64,000 bases of DNA from Archangium lansingense (GTDB lineage: Bacteria > Myxococcota > Myxococcia > Myxococcales > Myxococcaceae). The notes beneath the pieces were generated by a model. It did not search any database. It saw nothing but the letters and a program-made list of their open reading frames with translations, and was not told the origin of the DNA. Positions 15,110-24,412 of the stretch are shown here, one piece after another. Position numbers and translations under genes: made by a program. The stretch lies in assembly GCF_026626635.1 (NCBI RefSeq), contig NZ_JAPNKA010000001.1:4216001-4280000 (forward strand). Reading direction: 5' to 3'. The first letter of the stretch is position 1, and every line of letters begins with the position of its first letter.

Positions 15110-15901
15110 ATGACGCTCCGACCGTACGCGCTCGCCGCCCTCCTCGCTCTCGCGGTGGGGACCGGCTGTACCATCGACCTGCAGCACGACCTCACTGAAC
15201 AGGACGCGAATGAGATCTACGTCCTGCTCAGCAAGAACGGCATCGCCGCCACGAAGATGAAGGAAGAGGGTGGCAACGAGCTGCGCTTCCGGATTCAGGT
15301 GCCCAAGGCTGATGCGGCCCAGGCCGCTGATCTGCTGCGCGCGTACTCGCTGCCGCGGCCGATGGAGAAGGGCCTGAACCACTTCGCCAAGGGCGGCATG
15401 GTGCCCACCGCCACCGAGGAGCGCGCCATGTTGCTCAAGGCGCTCGGTGGCGAGGTCTCCAACGCCCTCAACCAGATTGACGGCGTGCTGGAGGCCCGGG
15501 TCATCGTGATGATTCCGGAGAACAACGACCTGACGCAGCCGGAGAACAAGCCGGAGCCGTCGTCGTCGGTGTTCATCAAGTACCGGCCGGGCCTGAAGAA
15601 CGAGTCGCCCATCAAGCGCGAGGACGTGCAGCAGTTCGTCGCCACCGCGGTGCCAGAGCTGAAGCCGGCGGCGGTGACGGTGCTGCTGACGCCGGCGCTG
15701 GCGCCCGACGCGGAGGTGGGCCCGGAGAGCCGCCTGCAGGACGTGTTCGGCATGCGGATGACGGCCTCCAGCGTGAGCCAGTTCCGGATGATGGCGGGCG
15801 TGGCCGTGATGGTCATCCTGGCCGCCATCGGCCTGGCGGTGTGGCCGATGCTCCGGGGCGGTGGTGCCGCTCCCGCCGCGGCCCGGTCTCGTAAACAGTG
15901 A
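15110..15901 (+). CDS. sctJ: T3SS inner-membrane ring lipoprotein SctJ
   Basis: 263 residues. Signal peptide with lipobox VGTGC (Cys20), then the secretory ring fold: DANEIYVLLSKNGIAATKM, an inter-domain loop and a second RBM domain (ALNQIDGVLEARVIVMIPEN, SSVFIKYRPGL, VQQFVATAVPELKPAAVTVL). A C-terminal membrane helix (VAVMVILAAIGLAVW) closes it, as in YscJ/PrgK. SctJ forms the inner ring of the basal body and resembles the first half of flagellar FliF. The ATG at 15110 gives the shortest N-terminus with the signal; the open frame upstream was ignored. Confidence 0.95.
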   Translation: MTLRPYALAALLALAVGTGCTIDLQHDLTEQDANEIYVLLSKNGIAATKMKEEGGNELRFRIQVPKADAAQAADLLRAYSLPRPMEKGLNHFAKGGMVPTATEERAMLLKALGGEVSNALNQIDGVLEARVIVMIPENNDLTQPENKPEPSSSVFIKYRPGLKNESPIKREDVQQFVATAVPELKPAAVTVLLTPALAPDAEVGPESRLQDVFGMRMTASSVSQFRMMAGVAVMVILAAIGLAVWPMLRGGGAAPAAARSRKQ

Positions 15902-15954
15902 TGTAGGTACCCTCCGTCGTCTTCCTGGCACGCTTCCCACCCGCGGGGTGACCG

Positions 15955-17559
15955 TTGGATCAGTTCTTCACCTCGCTGAGCAAGCGACAGACGATGATGC
16001 TCCTGACCGCCATCACCTTCGGTGGTCAGGAGGGCGTCGCCGCGCTGGAGCATCTGCCCGAGGAAGAGGCGGAGCTGCTTCAGCACCGCGCCCAGGAGAT
16101 CCTCCAGATTCCGCGCGACAAGCGGATCCCGCTGATGGTCCAGGAGATCAAGCGGCTGGTGAAGGATCGGCGTGGGCAGCTGTGGAGCGCGGACCCGGAG
16201 CGTCTGGCTGGGTTGCTCAAGCGTGAGCGCGGCGCCCTCGTGGAGGTGATGCTGCGCGCGCTGCCGGCGCAACTGGCGGAAGCGGTGCGTGCCCACCTGC
16301 CCAACACGGGGAAGGTGAAGCTCACGCGCGAAGTCCGTCCTCAGGTGCTGGACATCGTGCGCTGGAAACTGGAGGAGCGGCTGTCGCGCGAGGCGTCCGC
16401 GCACGTGCCCTTCAAGTTCACCGACGTGCTGCTGCTACAGACGCGCGAGCTGCTCACCATGTGCGACCGGCTGGGTGCGCGCGTGCTGGGGCCGTCACTG
16501 GCGGGCATTCCGGACACCGCTCGCGAGCCGGCCTTCGCCGTGCTGCCGCCCCATCTGCGCCAGCTCGCCACGCGGGCCGTGACGGCCAATGCCCCGCGCA
16601 AGCTCGCCGAGGAGGACGCCCGGGAACAGCTCGATCAGTACGGGGGCTTGGACAGTCTGGCCGCTGCCATCCGGAGCGCCGGTGTGCACCGGCTGGCTCG
16701 CGCCAGCGTGGCCCAGTCCGCTGAGTTCGCCTCGCGCCTGGTGGAGAAGCACCGCAGCGAGTTCGGGCAGGTCCTCGCGAAGTGGGTGCGCGAGGAACGC
16801 TCCAAGCCGACGACCCGCGGCGACGGTGGCCGCACGGACATCGTCACGGACCTGGAGCGGCTCGCGGCCCGGGGTCTCATCGAGCGTCCAGTGCGGCTCA
16901 ACTCGCCGCGGCCACCCGCCCTCGGGCCTCCTCCGTCCCTGAGCGGCAAGCCGGCGGTGGCTCCGCCCCCCGCGAGCCGGAACCCGCCGATGTCCCGCGA
17001 GATGCGCGCGGGCGCCAGCACGGAGCAGTCGGTCCGCCGCTCCGCGTCATCGCAGTCGGTGGTGGGCGTGCGGAGGGATCCCATCGCCGAGCGCGAGGCT
17101 CGCCGGGCCGGTGCCAGCTCCAACTACGGGGGACGCCAGCAGGAGGCTCCGCCCGAGGCGTCTCCGTCTCGGGTGAGCCGAGTGACCCCTCGGAGTGCCC
17201 GAGAGGGTGCCCGAGAAGGGGCGGATGTGAAGCCAGACCCTACCGGGGCGCGCATTGGGCCGCCGCCGTCGTCGCGGCCTGGCACGGGCGTGGGGAACCG
17301 GCCTCGCGCCAACGAGCCGCCCGTGCCGGAGGGGGAGGGCTCGCGCATCATCCGTTCCCCGGTGGCGCGCACCTATAGCCGGAGCGCCGTGCCTCCCCGG
17401 GGCGAGCCCGAGGCCGAGCCCGAACGGCCGCCCAGGGTGCTGAGGACCAGCACCTCCATCCCGGCAGTCCGGACGGAGGGCTCCCAGGTTCAGCGGCGCG
17501 CTCCGCGGCCGGACGGGCAGGGCACGAGTGGGCGTGGACCGCGGGGCGGAACGCGCTAG
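15955..17559 (+). CDS. FliG-like protein in the sctK position
   Basis: 534 residues, start TTG at 15955 (MDQFFTSLSKRQTMM). It lies between sctJ and sctL, where injectisomes have sctK and flagellar operons have fliG. Residues about 1-330 are all-helical with FliG-like repeats such as ALVEVMLRALPAQLAEAVRA and a similar PPHLRQLATRAVTA, in which a hydrophobic helix is followed by a proline and another helix. FliG's EHPQR motif was not found. The last 200 residues are Pro/Ser/Arg-rich and probably unfolded, which neither family has. I infer an adaptor between the inner ring and the cytosolic SctQ/SctL/SctN sorting platform. SctK and FliG cannot be separated by eye. Confidence 0.65.
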   Translation: MDQFFTSLSKRQTMMLLTAITFGGQEGVAALEHLPEEEAELLQHRAQEILQIPRDKRIPLMVQEIKRLVKDRRGQLWSADPERLAGLLKRERGALVEVMLRALPAQLAEAVRAHLPNTGKVKLTREVRPQVLDIVRWKLEERLSREASAHVPFKFTDVLLLQTRELLTMCDRLGARVLGPSLAGIPDTAREPAFAVLPPHLRQLATRAVTANAPRKLAEEDAREQLDQYGGLDSLAAAIRSAGVHRLARASVAQSAEFASRLVEKHRSEFGQVLAKWVREERSKPTTRGDGGRTDIVTDLERLAARGLIERPVRLNSPRPPALGPPPSLSGKPAVAPPPASRNPPMSREMRAGASTEQSVRRSASSQSVVGVRRDPIAEREARRAGASSNYGGRQQEAPPEASPSRVSRVTPRSAREGAREGADVKPDPTGARIGPPPSSRPGTGVGNRPRANEPPVPEGEGSRIIRSPVARTYSRSAVPPRGEPEAEPERPPRVLRTSTSIPAVRTEGSQVQRRAPRPDGQGTSGRGPRGGTR

Positions 17560-17583
17560 CATCCGGCGCACAAGGAGCTTTCC

Positions 17584-18258
17584 ATGGCGATCGGCAAGGT
17601 GATCAAGGGCGATTCGGGGGCTGCCGAGCCTCTGCCCGGCGGGGACAGGCCGGTGCTGCGTCCGCCGCGTCCGGGCGTGATGAACGCCGAGGTCTTCGAT
17701 GCCCGGCAGAGCGCCCAGGGCATCATCGAGGAGGCCAATCGCGAGAAGGAGCGCATCCTCGCGGAGGCCCAGCGCGAGCGCGAGGAGCTGCTGGCGAAGA
17801 CGCGCGAGCAGGGCCGCCAGGAGGGCCTGGCCCAGACCACGGAGACCCTCCTGCGCGCGAAGATGCAGGCCGGGGAGATCCTCGCCCAGCACGAGCGCGA
17901 CGTGGTGACGCTGGCGTGCAAGATCGCCGAGAAGATCATCGGCCGTGATGTGGAGCGCGACCCCTCGCTGCTGGCGGACATCTGTGCCAAGGCCATCGAG
18001 GAGCTGCGCAATGCTCGGGCGGTGGTGCTGAGGGTCAATCCCAAGTCGGCGGCGGTGCTGCGCGCCCGCAAGGCGGAGCTGATGGAGCTCATCGGCCGGG
18101 CGGTGGACGTGTCCATCAAGGAGGACGCGGACGTGGCCCCGGTGGGCTGCATCGTGCAGACGGAGTTCGGCAAGGTGGATGCGCAGCTGCCCACTCAGTT
18201 CGAGATGCTGCAGAACGTGCTCTTCCCGGACCAGGGCAAGAAGGAAGGTCCCGCGTAG
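17584..18258 (+). CDS. sctL: T3SS ATPase stator SctL (FliH/YscL family)
   Basis: 224 residues. Central coiled coil (IIEEANREKERILAEAQRER and onward, about 45-100) and a C-terminal FliH-like domain (ACKIAEKIIGRDVERDPSLL, then ALRVNPKSA-type strand and VAPVGCIVQTEFGKVDAQL). SctL dimers bind the SctN ATPase and link it to SctQ. The stop is 3 bases before the sctN ATG, a classic pair. Confidence 0.9.
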   Translation: MAIGKVIKGDSGAAEPLPGGDRPVLRPPRPGVMNAEVFDARQSAQGIIEEANREKERILAEAQREREELLAKTREQGRQEGLAQTTETLLRAKMQAGEILAQHERDVVTLACKIAEKIIGRDVERDPSLLADICAKAIEELRNARAVVLRVNPKSAAVLRARKAELMELIGRAVDVSIKEDADVAPVGCIVQTEFGKVDAQLPTQFEMLQNVLFPDQGKKEGPA

Positions 18259-18261
18259 GCC

Positions 18262-19578
18262 ATGGCTCTCGATCTCCAGCGCTACATCTCCATCATCAAG
18301 GAAGCGCCGCTGTACCGGGTGCAGGGCCGCGTCACCGAGCTGACGGGTCTGGTCATCAAGGCGAGCGTGCCCGGCGTGCGCGTGGGCGAGCTGGTCCTCA
18401 TCAAGGGCCACGGCGGCCGCAACTCGGTGAAGGCCGAGGTGGTGGGCTTCCAGGGTGATGAGGTCATGCTCATGCCCCTGGGCGAGCTGCTGGGCATCGG
18501 TCCGGACAGCGAGGTCGTCCCCACCGGCAGGCCCCTGTCCATCAAGTGCGGGGAGGGGCTGCTGGGCCGTGTGCTCAACGGCATCGGCGAGCCCATGGAC
18601 GGCAAGCCGCTGCCCACCGAGGGGCTGTTCGACTGGTCTGTGGACCGCGACTGCCCGGACCCCTTCAAGCGCCAGCGCATTGAACGGCCGCTGCCCCTGG
18701 GCGTGCGCTGCATCGACGGTTTGCTCACCGTGGGCGAGGGCCAGCGCGTGGGCCTCTTCGCAGGCTCGGGCGTCGGTAAGTCCACGTTGATGGGCCAGAT
18801 AGCGCGCAACACCCAGGCGGACCTGTGCGTGGTGGCGCTGATCGGTGAGCGTGGCCGCGAAGTTCGCGAGTTCATCGAGGACGCCATGGGCGAGGAGGGC
18901 ATGAAGCGCTCCGTGCTGGTGTGCGCCACCTCGGACCAGCCCAGCCTGGTGCGTCTGCGCGCCGCCTACGTGGCCACCGCCATCGCCGAGTACTTCCGCG
19001 AGCGCGGCGGCAACGTCCTCTTCATGCTCGACACGGTGACGCGTCTGGCCCGAGCCCAGCGTGAAATCGGCCTCGCCATCGGTGAGCCTCCGGCACGCCA
19101 GGGCTACCCGCCGAGCGTGTTCTCCATGCTCCCGCGCATCCTCGAGCGCACGGGCAACTCGGAGAAGGGCAAGTGCACCGCCATCTACACCTGCCTCGTG
19201 GCCGGCGGTGACATGGAGGAGCCCATCGCCGACGAAGTCCGCGGTATTCTCGACGGTCACTTCATCCTCAACCGTGCCCTGGGCGAGCGCAATCAGTGGC
19301 CCGCCATGGACGTGCTCGCCAGCCTCTCCCGTGTGATGAGCGGCATCGTCTCCAAGGAGCACAAGAAGGCGGCGGGCAAGCTGCGCGAGACGCTCGCCAC
19401 CTACGAGAAGCAGCGCGACCTCATCCTCCTGGGCGCCTACCAGTACGGCACGGACCCCCGGACGGACTACGCCATCGACAAGTACGACTCCATCATCGAC
19501 TTCCTCAAGCAGGACACCCACTCCAACAGCGGGTTCGACGAGACGGTCGAGAAGCTCATCGCCCTCTTCGAGGAGTGA
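18262..19578 (+). CDS. sctN: T3SS ATPase SctN
   Basis: 438 residues, full length for FliI/YscN. Walker A GSGVGKST (168-175), then VVALIGERGREVREFIED, Walker B NVLFMLDTVTRLARAQRE, and the family signature DGHFILNRALGERNQWPAMD followed by VLASLSRVM. It hydrolyses ATP as a hexamer at the export gate, releasing chaperones and unfolding substrates. Downstream genes sctO and sctP and upstream sctL match the standard order. Confidence 0.97.
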   Translation: MALDLQRYISIIKEAPLYRVQGRVTELTGLVIKASVPGVRVGELVLIKGHGGRNSVKAEVVGFQGDEVMLMPLGELLGIGPDSEVVPTGRPLSIKCGEGLLGRVLNGIGEPMDGKPLPTEGLFDWSVDRDCPDPFKRQRIERPLPLGVRCIDGLLTVGEGQRVGLFAGSGVGKSTLMGQIARNTQADLCVVALIGERGREVREFIEDAMGEEGMKRSVLVCATSDQPSLVRLRAAYVATAIAEYFRERGGNVLFMLDTVTRLARAQREIGLAIGEPPARQGYPPSVFSMLPRILERTGNSEKGKCTAIYTCLVAGGDMEEPIADEVRGILDGHFILNRALGERNQWPAMDVLASLSRVMSGIVSKEHKKAAGKLRETLATYEKQRDLILLGAYQYGTDPRTDYAIDKYDSIIDFLKQDTHSNSGFDETVEKLIALFEE

Positions 19579-19650
19579 CCAGGAGGACTGACGAGGCGGG
19601 CTGACGAGGAGGGCTGACCGGCCGGGGGCATTCCGGGGTAGGATGGGGCC

Positions 19651-20142
19651 ATGCCCCCCTATCGGTTGCAGACCCTTCTCGAGATGCGCGAGCGCGCCAA
19701 AGAGGAGGCCGAGCAGGCCTTCTCCGACGCCGTCAAGGCGCTGGAAAAGCAGAAGGCCGAGCTCCAGCGCATGGAGAAGGAGCTCGAGACGCGCAAGGCC
19801 GAGCGTAAGCAGAAGGTCATGGCCTACATGCAGCAGCTCATGGCCAAGGGGACGACCGGTCCGAACAGCTTCACGATGATGAACCGCTACGAGGAGCGCC
19901 TCAAGGACGAGGAGGCTCAGCTCGCCCTGGAGATCGAACGCCAGAAGGAGGTCGTCAAGACGGCCGAGAAGCTGGTGGAGCAGCGCCGGCGCGAGATGGC
20001 GGAGGCGGCCAAGGAGCTCAAGGCCATCGAGAAGCACAAGGAGAACTGGCAGAAGCAGATCCGGGCCGAGCGCCAGGCCAAGGAGGAGCTGAACCAGGAG
20101 GAAATCGGGAACACCTTGTTCCTGATGCGTCAGCGCAAGTAA
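19651..20142 (+). CDS. sctO: T3SS stalk protein SctO (YscO/FliJ family)
   Basis: 163 residues, almost entirely one antiparallel coiled coil (MRERAKEEAEQAFSDAVKAL, then VVKTAEKLVEQRRREMAEAA) with a short break near residue 70. Length, helical content and position right after sctN identify the FliJ/YscO stalk that sits in the ATPase hexamer and contacts SctV. Sequence itself is weakly conserved in this family, so the call rests on structure and order. Confidence 0.85.
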   Translation: MPPYRLQTLLEMRERAKEEAEQAFSDAVKALEKQKAELQRMEKELETRKAERKQKVMAYMQQLMAKGTTGPNSFTMMNRYEERLKDEEAQLALEIERQKEVVKTAEKLVEQRRREMAEAAKELKAIEKHKENWQKQIRAERQAKEELNQEEIGNTLFLMRQRK

Positions 20143-20169
20143 CCTCCAGCTCCCCCAGGTGGTGTCGAG

Positions 20170-21069
20170 ATGAGCCGAGTCGAAGACGATCGTCAGGCGC
20201 AGAGGGCCGCGGAGCGGCTGGTCCAGGAGAAGCGTCTCCAGGAGTCCAAGGCGAAGCAGCGCCAGGAGGGGGAGTCGTCCTTCTCCAAGCTGGTCCAGCA
20301 GCAGAAGGCCGCCCAGACGCAGCAGCCTCAGCAGCAGAGCCTGGGCAAGTCCGTGCTGGCGCGCATGCAGCAGGAGGGCAAGGCAGGGGACCTGCGTGGC
20401 CAGCTGCGTCAGACGGGCAATTCCGAGGGCCAGGTGGCCGGTGGCCGCCAGCCGGAGGGCGCCCAGACGGCCCAGAGCAAGCAGGACCAGGGCGTGACGC
20501 AGACGCGGGTCGAGTCGCGCGCGGCGGACGCGAAGAACACGAGCGAGGCCCTGGACGAGCGCGGCGATGCGCTCGACAAGGACAGCGAGAGCGCCGCGAT
20601 GGGCGTGCAGGCCCGACGCGAGGGCAAGGGCTCTCTCAAGGCCGACGCGGACGGCGGGGGCAAGGGGGGTGGGGAAGGCAAGGACAAGAAGGACGGCGCC
20701 GAGGCGGCCGCGAGCTTCCGGTTCAATCCCGCGTTGATGGCTCCTGTGCCGGTGGCCAAGCCCAAGCCCACGTCGGGCTCGGAGCGGCTGCGCGCCATCG
20801 CCAATGAGATTGCCCAGAAGATCGTCGAGCGCGTGCGCGTGGGCACCAACGCCGCGGGCAACGCGGAGTTCCAGATCGACCTGCGCAACGACGTGCTCAA
20901 GGGCCTGTCCATCAAGCTCAGCGCGAAGAACGGGAAGATCCACGCCACCTTCAGCGGCAGCGACAAGGAAGTGCTGAAGATGCTCGAGGGGCAGCGTGAG
21001 ACCCTCAAGAACGCGCTGGCCGGACGCGGTCTCACCCTAGAGGAGCTGCGTGTCGAGGCGAAGTCATGA
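20170..21069 (+). CDS. sctP: T3SS needle-length regulator SctP (FliK/YscP-like)
   Basis: 299 residues. The N-terminal 190 are Gln/Lys/Glu-rich with little fold; the last 105 form a FliK/YscP-type export-switch domain (RLRAIANEIAQKIVERVRVG, AEFQIDLRNDVLKGLSIKLS, IHATFSGSDKEVLKMLEGQR, LAGRGLTLEELRVEA). Such proteins measure needle or hook length and switch SctU specificity. The stop overlaps the sctQ ATG by 4 bases. Confidence 0.8.
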   Translation: MSRVEDDRQAQRAAERLVQEKRLQESKAKQRQEGESSFSKLVQQQKAAQTQQPQQQSLGKSVLARMQQEGKAGDLRGQLRQTGNSEGQVAGGRQPEGAQTAQSKQDQGVTQTRVESRAADAKNTSEALDERGDALDKDSESAAMGVQARREGKGSLKADADGGGKGGGEGKDKKDGAEAAASFRFNPALMAPVPVAKPKPTSGSERLRAIANEIAQKIVERVRVGTNAAGNAEFQIDLRNDVLKGLSIKLSAKNGKIHATFSGSDKEVLKMLEGQRETLKNALAGRGLTLEELRVEAKS

Positions 21070-22463
21070 GTCTCGACGCGGATGACGAGCCTGGTCCGCA
21101 GGAGCGCACCATGCTGGTCGACGCCCGGCTGCTCAAGCGTCCGACCAGTCAGGCCACCCCGGTCGCCCCGGTCGCCCCGGCGAGCCCAGGCAAGTCGTGG
21201 AAGCCCTATTCCTTCCCCAAGCTGGAGAAGGTGTCGCTCAACGAGTTTCGGCTCACCTCGCGCATCAAGTGGCTGACGCCGAAGCCCGAGACCGTCGAGG
21301 CGCTGTGTACCCGGCTCAAGGGCCTCTTCGACACGCAGGTGAGCTTCTCGCTGGAGGCGGCGCGGGCCATTGGTCCGAGCGAGCTGCGCCGGCACCTGGC
21401 GGATCCCACCTTCCTGTCCTTCCTGGTGCCCGGTCCGCATCGCGGACGCGCGGTGCTGGAGATCGAGCTGCCCCTGGCGCACGCGGTGGTGGACCTGCTG
21501 CTGGGCGGCGCGGGCGAGGCCGTCGGCGTGCGGCCCCTGACGGACATTGAGGAGGGCGTGGCGAGCTTCGTCATCCTCGAGGCGCTCAAGGCGCTGGTTC
21601 CGGGGATGGATCCGAGCATGCCCAAGCTGCGCCTGGAGGGCGTGGCGCGCGGGCTGGACGAGGCGATCACCCGGCTGAGCGAGGACGGGCCGGTGTTGGT
21701 GGTTCAGCTCCGGACTCGGCTCGGCTCGCAGGAGGGCATGGTTCGCTTCTTCGTGCCCTCGGGCGTGTTGGACGCGGTGGAGCCGGCGCAGGTGACCGAG
21801 CAGCGCCGGGCCATGCATCAGGCGGACATCCAGGCTCACCTGGGCCGGCTGTCCTCGGTCCGCACCTGGCTGCGCGCGGAGATTGCCCAGGCGGAGATCT
21901 CCAGCCGCGACCTGTCGAGCCTCCGGGTGAAGGACGTGGTGCTGGTGGACGCGTTCTCGGCCCGGCCGGACCGGGGCGAGGATGGCACCGCTCGGTTGCT
22001 CGTGGGGCTGGCCCGCAAGGGCTGCCTGGCCGCGGACGTCTCCCTGGTGAATGGCCAGTACCAGGCGCGTATCACCGGGTGGGTGGCTGGAGATCAGTCC
22101 TTCTCGCGGCGCGGGCCCTCCGAGTCGGACGAGGCCGCGGCGGAGGCTCTGGGAGAGTCGGGGGACGAGGAGTTCACCAACCCCGAGATGCGCAACCCTT
22201 TGGCGGAGAGTGGTGCCTTGGACGACAGAATGGATTCAGGCGACCTGCTGGGTGATATCCCGCTGCAGATCTCCGTGGAGCTGGCCCGGGTGCCGGTGAC
22301 GGCGGATCAGGTGGTGGCCATGCGGGTGGGTCAGGTGGTGGAGCTGCGCCGGGCGCCGGGTGAGCCGGTGGACCTGTCGGTGAACGGCAAGGTGGTTGCC
22401 CGGGGCGAGCTGGTGGAGATTGAAGGGCAGCTGGGCGTCCGGATCCTCTCGCTCGCGGGCTAG
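21066..22463 (+). CDS. sctQ: T3SS cytosolic ring protein SctQ
   Basis: 465 residues. The last 70 are a SPOA domain of the FliN/SctQ type (IPLQISVELARVPVTADQVV, RVGQVVELRRAPGEPVDLSV, GELVEIEGQLGVRILSL). The middle region has a second, weaker SPOA-like part and FliM-like strands (LDAVEPAQVTEQR). In injectisomes SctQ and its short internal C-terminal product build the sorting platform. An internal start for a separate C-ring fragment may exist near MRNPLAESG or MDSGDLLG but was not established. Confidence 0.9.
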   Translation: MSLDADDEPGPQERTMLVDARLLKRPTSQATPVAPVAPASPGKSWKPYSFPKLEKVSLNEFRLTSRIKWLTPKPETVEALCTRLKGLFDTQVSFSLEAARAIGPSELRRHLADPTFLSFLVPGPHRGRAVLEIELPLAHAVVDLLLGGAGEAVGVRPLTDIEEGVASFVILEALKALVPGMDPSMPKLRLEGVARGLDEAITRLSEDGPVLVVQLRTRLGSQEGMVRFFVPSGVLDAVEPAQVTEQRRAMHQADIQAHLGRLSSVRTWLRAEIAQAEISSRDLSSLRVKDVVLVDAFSARPDRGEDGTARLLVGLARKGCLAADVSLVNGQYQARITGWVAGDQSFSRRGPSESDEAAAEALGESGDEEFTNPEMRNPLAESGALDDRMDSGDLLGDIPLQISVELARVPVTADQVVAMRVGQVVELRRAPGEPVDLSVNGKVVARGELVEIEGQLGVRILSLAG

Positions 22464-22624
22464 GGCCCGCCTCCAGGCCGTGGGGAGCCGCCGTGGCGTT
22501 TGCAACGAGGAGAGCAGAGCGCGTGTCACGGTGGGGTGACCCAGGCAGGCGAGCGAAGGAGCAGGGCAGGGCAAGGGGCGCCCGTGGCGGTCTCCTGCCC
22601 GATGCACTAGCCTCGCGACCCATC

Positions 22625-23293
22625 ATGGCCGTGTTTTCCGTCTTCCCCCCGCGTCCGACGTGGCTGGTCTGCGCTTGCCTCCTGGTGGCGCCGCTGGCCC
22701 GTGCCGAGGCTCCCGCCTCGAGCGCACCGCCGGCGCCCGCCGATGCACGCGCTTCCTCCACCGAGCCCCCGAAGTCTCCGGCCCCCGCGGCTCAGGCCGC
22801 CACTCCGGCCCAGGCCGCTGTGCAGCAGCCCTCTGCCTCCGATGAGCTCGGGGCGCCCGCGCTGCCGCCGGGCATGGATGAGGAGCCCGAGAGCCTCGGG
22901 TGGATGCTGACGCGCACGCTGCTGCTGTTCGGCGCGGTGGTGGCCTCCATCTACCTCACGCTCAACGTGGGCCTGCGCAAGCTGATGGGCTTGCAGGGCG
23001 TGCCCGCGGGGCGGCCCTCGGTGGTGTCGGTGCTGGAGCGGGTGCCGTTGGACCAGCGTCGCACCCTCTTCGTGCTGAAGGCCGCGGACGAGTACCTGCT
23101 GGTGGGTGGAGGCGAGAGCGGCCTCCAACTGCTGTCCAAGCTCGACACCGCGGCGGTGGAGCGCATCCGCTCCGAGCGGCCGCCGTCCAACGTGATCTCC
23201 CTCTCTCCCTTCCTCCAGAAACTCCTCGCCCGCCGCGATGCCACGCAGCCGGGTGCTACCCAACCGAGCGGCACCGAGCCGCCGGGCGCCTGA
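22625..23293 (+). CDS. FliO-like export-apparatus protein
   Basis: 222 residues. Signal peptide-like start (PTWLVCACLLVAPLARA), a Pro/Ala/Ser-rich periplasmic stretch, one membrane helix (LTRTLLLFGAVVASIYLTLN) and a cytosolic domain reading SVVSVLERVPLDQRRTLFVL and ADEYLLVGGGESGLQLLSKL. This is the FliO pattern: a small beta domain with a ERVPLDxRRTLFVL core. FliO helps assemble FliP/SctR in flagella and is normally absent from injectisomes. Here it sits directly before sctR, the flagellar gene order. ATG 22625 was chosen over upstream codons because the hydrophobic segment then starts the protein. Confidence 0.85.
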   Translation: MAVFSVFPPRPTWLVCACLLVAPLARAEAPASSAPPAPADARASSTEPPKSPAPAAQAATPAQAAVQQPSASDELGAPALPPGMDEEPESLGWMLTRTLLLFGAVVASIYLTLNVGLRKLMGLQGVPAGRPSVVSVLERVPLDQRRTLFVLKAADEYLLVGGGESGLQLLSKLDTAAVERIRSERPPSNVISLSPFLQKLLARRDATQPGATQPSGTEPPGA

Positions 23294-23304
23294 AGAGACG
23301 ACTC

Positions 23305-24141
23305 GTGAGATTCACGCCCAACGTCCGCCTCCCCGCCCTCCGCCTCTCGCCCTGGCTGTTCGCCGTGGTGTTCGCGCTGGAGCCCTTCCTCGCCTTCGCC
23401 CAGCGCAACAAGCGCGGGGGTGGCACCGCCGATGTCTCCGCCGCCGTGAACGTCGACGCGGTGAGCCCCGACTCCTTCGCCTCGCGGCCGCTGGTGCTGA
23501 TGCTGGCGCTGGCCGCGCTGTCGCTCGTCCCCTTCGTTTTGATGATGGTGACGAGCTTCGTGAAGATCTCCGTGGTGCTCTCCATCGTGCGCTCCGCACT
23601 GGGCACCCAGCAGATTCCGCCCACCCAGGTCATCACGGGCCTGGCCATCATCCTCACCGTCTACATCATGGCCCCGGTGGGCCAGTCCATGTACCGGGCC
23701 GCCGAGGTGGACATCCTCGCCAGAGGGCCCTCGCTGCTGTCCTCGGAGTCGGTGGGCACCCTGTTGGAGGCGGCCAACAAGTCCAAGGAGCCGCTGCGCG
23801 CCTTCCTCATCAAGAAGGTCACCGCCAAGGACCGGGCGCTCTTCTTCAATCTCGCCAGGAAGATGCGCACCGAGGAGGACAGGAAGGATCTCACGGACAA
23901 GGACTTCATGACCATCGTCCCGGCCTTCGTGGTCTCCGAGCTGAAGGAAGCCTTCCAGATCGGCTTCCTGCTCTTCGTGCCCTTCATCGTCATCGACATG
24001 GTGGTGGCCAACATCCTGCTGGCGCTGGGCATGCACATGCTCTCGCCCACCACCATCTCCATGCCCTTCAAGCTGCTCCTCTTCGTCCTCGTGGACGGCT
24101 GGTACCTCATCGCCAAGGGCCTGGTCGTCGGCTACCTGTGA
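23305..24141 (+). CDS. sctR: T3SS export-gate protein SctR (FliP/YscR)
   Basis: 278 residues from a GTG start. Signal-like N-terminus (LSPWLFAVVFALEPFLAFA) as in FliP, then membrane segments: ALAALSLVPFVLMMVTSFVK, QVITGLAIILTVYIMAPVGQ, and after a cytosolic loop IGFLLFVPFIVIDMVVANIL and KLLLFVLVDGWYLIAKGLV. The central motif TSFVKISVVLSIVRSALGTQ and LRAFLIKKVTAKDRALF are family hallmarks. Five copies form the core of the gate with SctS and SctT. Confidence 0.96.
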   Translation: MRFTPNVRLPALRLSPWLFAVVFALEPFLAFAQRNKRGGGTADVSAAVNVDAVSPDSFASRPLVLMLALAALSLVPFVLMMVTSFVKISVVLSIVRSALGTQQIPPTQVITGLAIILTVYIMAPVGQSMYRAAEVDILARGPSLLSSESVGTLLEAANKSKEPLRAFLIKKVTAKDRALFFNLARKMRTEEDRKDLTDKDFMTIVPAFVVSELKEAFQIGFLLFVPFIVIDMVVANILLALGMHMLSPTTISMPFKLLLFVLVDGWYLIAKGLVVGYL

Positions 24142-24148
24142 GACGCAC

Positions 24149-24412
24149 ATGCACCAGCTGAACTCCATTCTCCAGCAGGCGCTCTACCTCGTGCTCGTCG
24201 TCTCGGCGCCTCCCGTGCTCATGAGCTTGCTCGTGGGTTTCATCATCGCCGTCTTCCAGGCCACCACGCAGATTCAGGAGCAGACGCTCTCGTTCGCTCC
24301 CAAGGTCATCATCGTGTTCGGCGTCCTGGCGCTCACCGGCCCGTGGATCGGCAACCAACTGGTGCGCTTCACCTTCCACGTGTTCGATCAGTTCCCGGCA
24401 CTGATCAAATGA
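24149..24412 (+). CDS. sctS: T3SS export-gate protein SctS (FliQ/YscS)
   Basis: 87 residues, two membrane helices (ALYLVLVVSAPPVLMSLLVG and KVIIVFGVLALTGPWIGNQL) with the loop FIIAVFQATTQIQEQTLSFA between them. That loop is diagnostic of FliQ/SctS. The stop overlaps the sctT ATG (ATGA), so both are made together. Confidence 0.96.
   Translation: MHQLNSILQQALYLVLVVSAPPVLMSLLVGFIIAVFQATTQIQEQTLSFAPKVIIVFGVLALTGPWIGNQLVRFTFHVFDQFPALIK

Noticed and set aside
17047..20943. Very long open frame on the minus strand
   Set aside because: It lies opposite sctK-position, sctL, sctN, sctO and sctP, all clearly coding on the plus strand. Its translation is Arg/Leu/His-rich without domains, as expected of the antisense of GC-rich genes.
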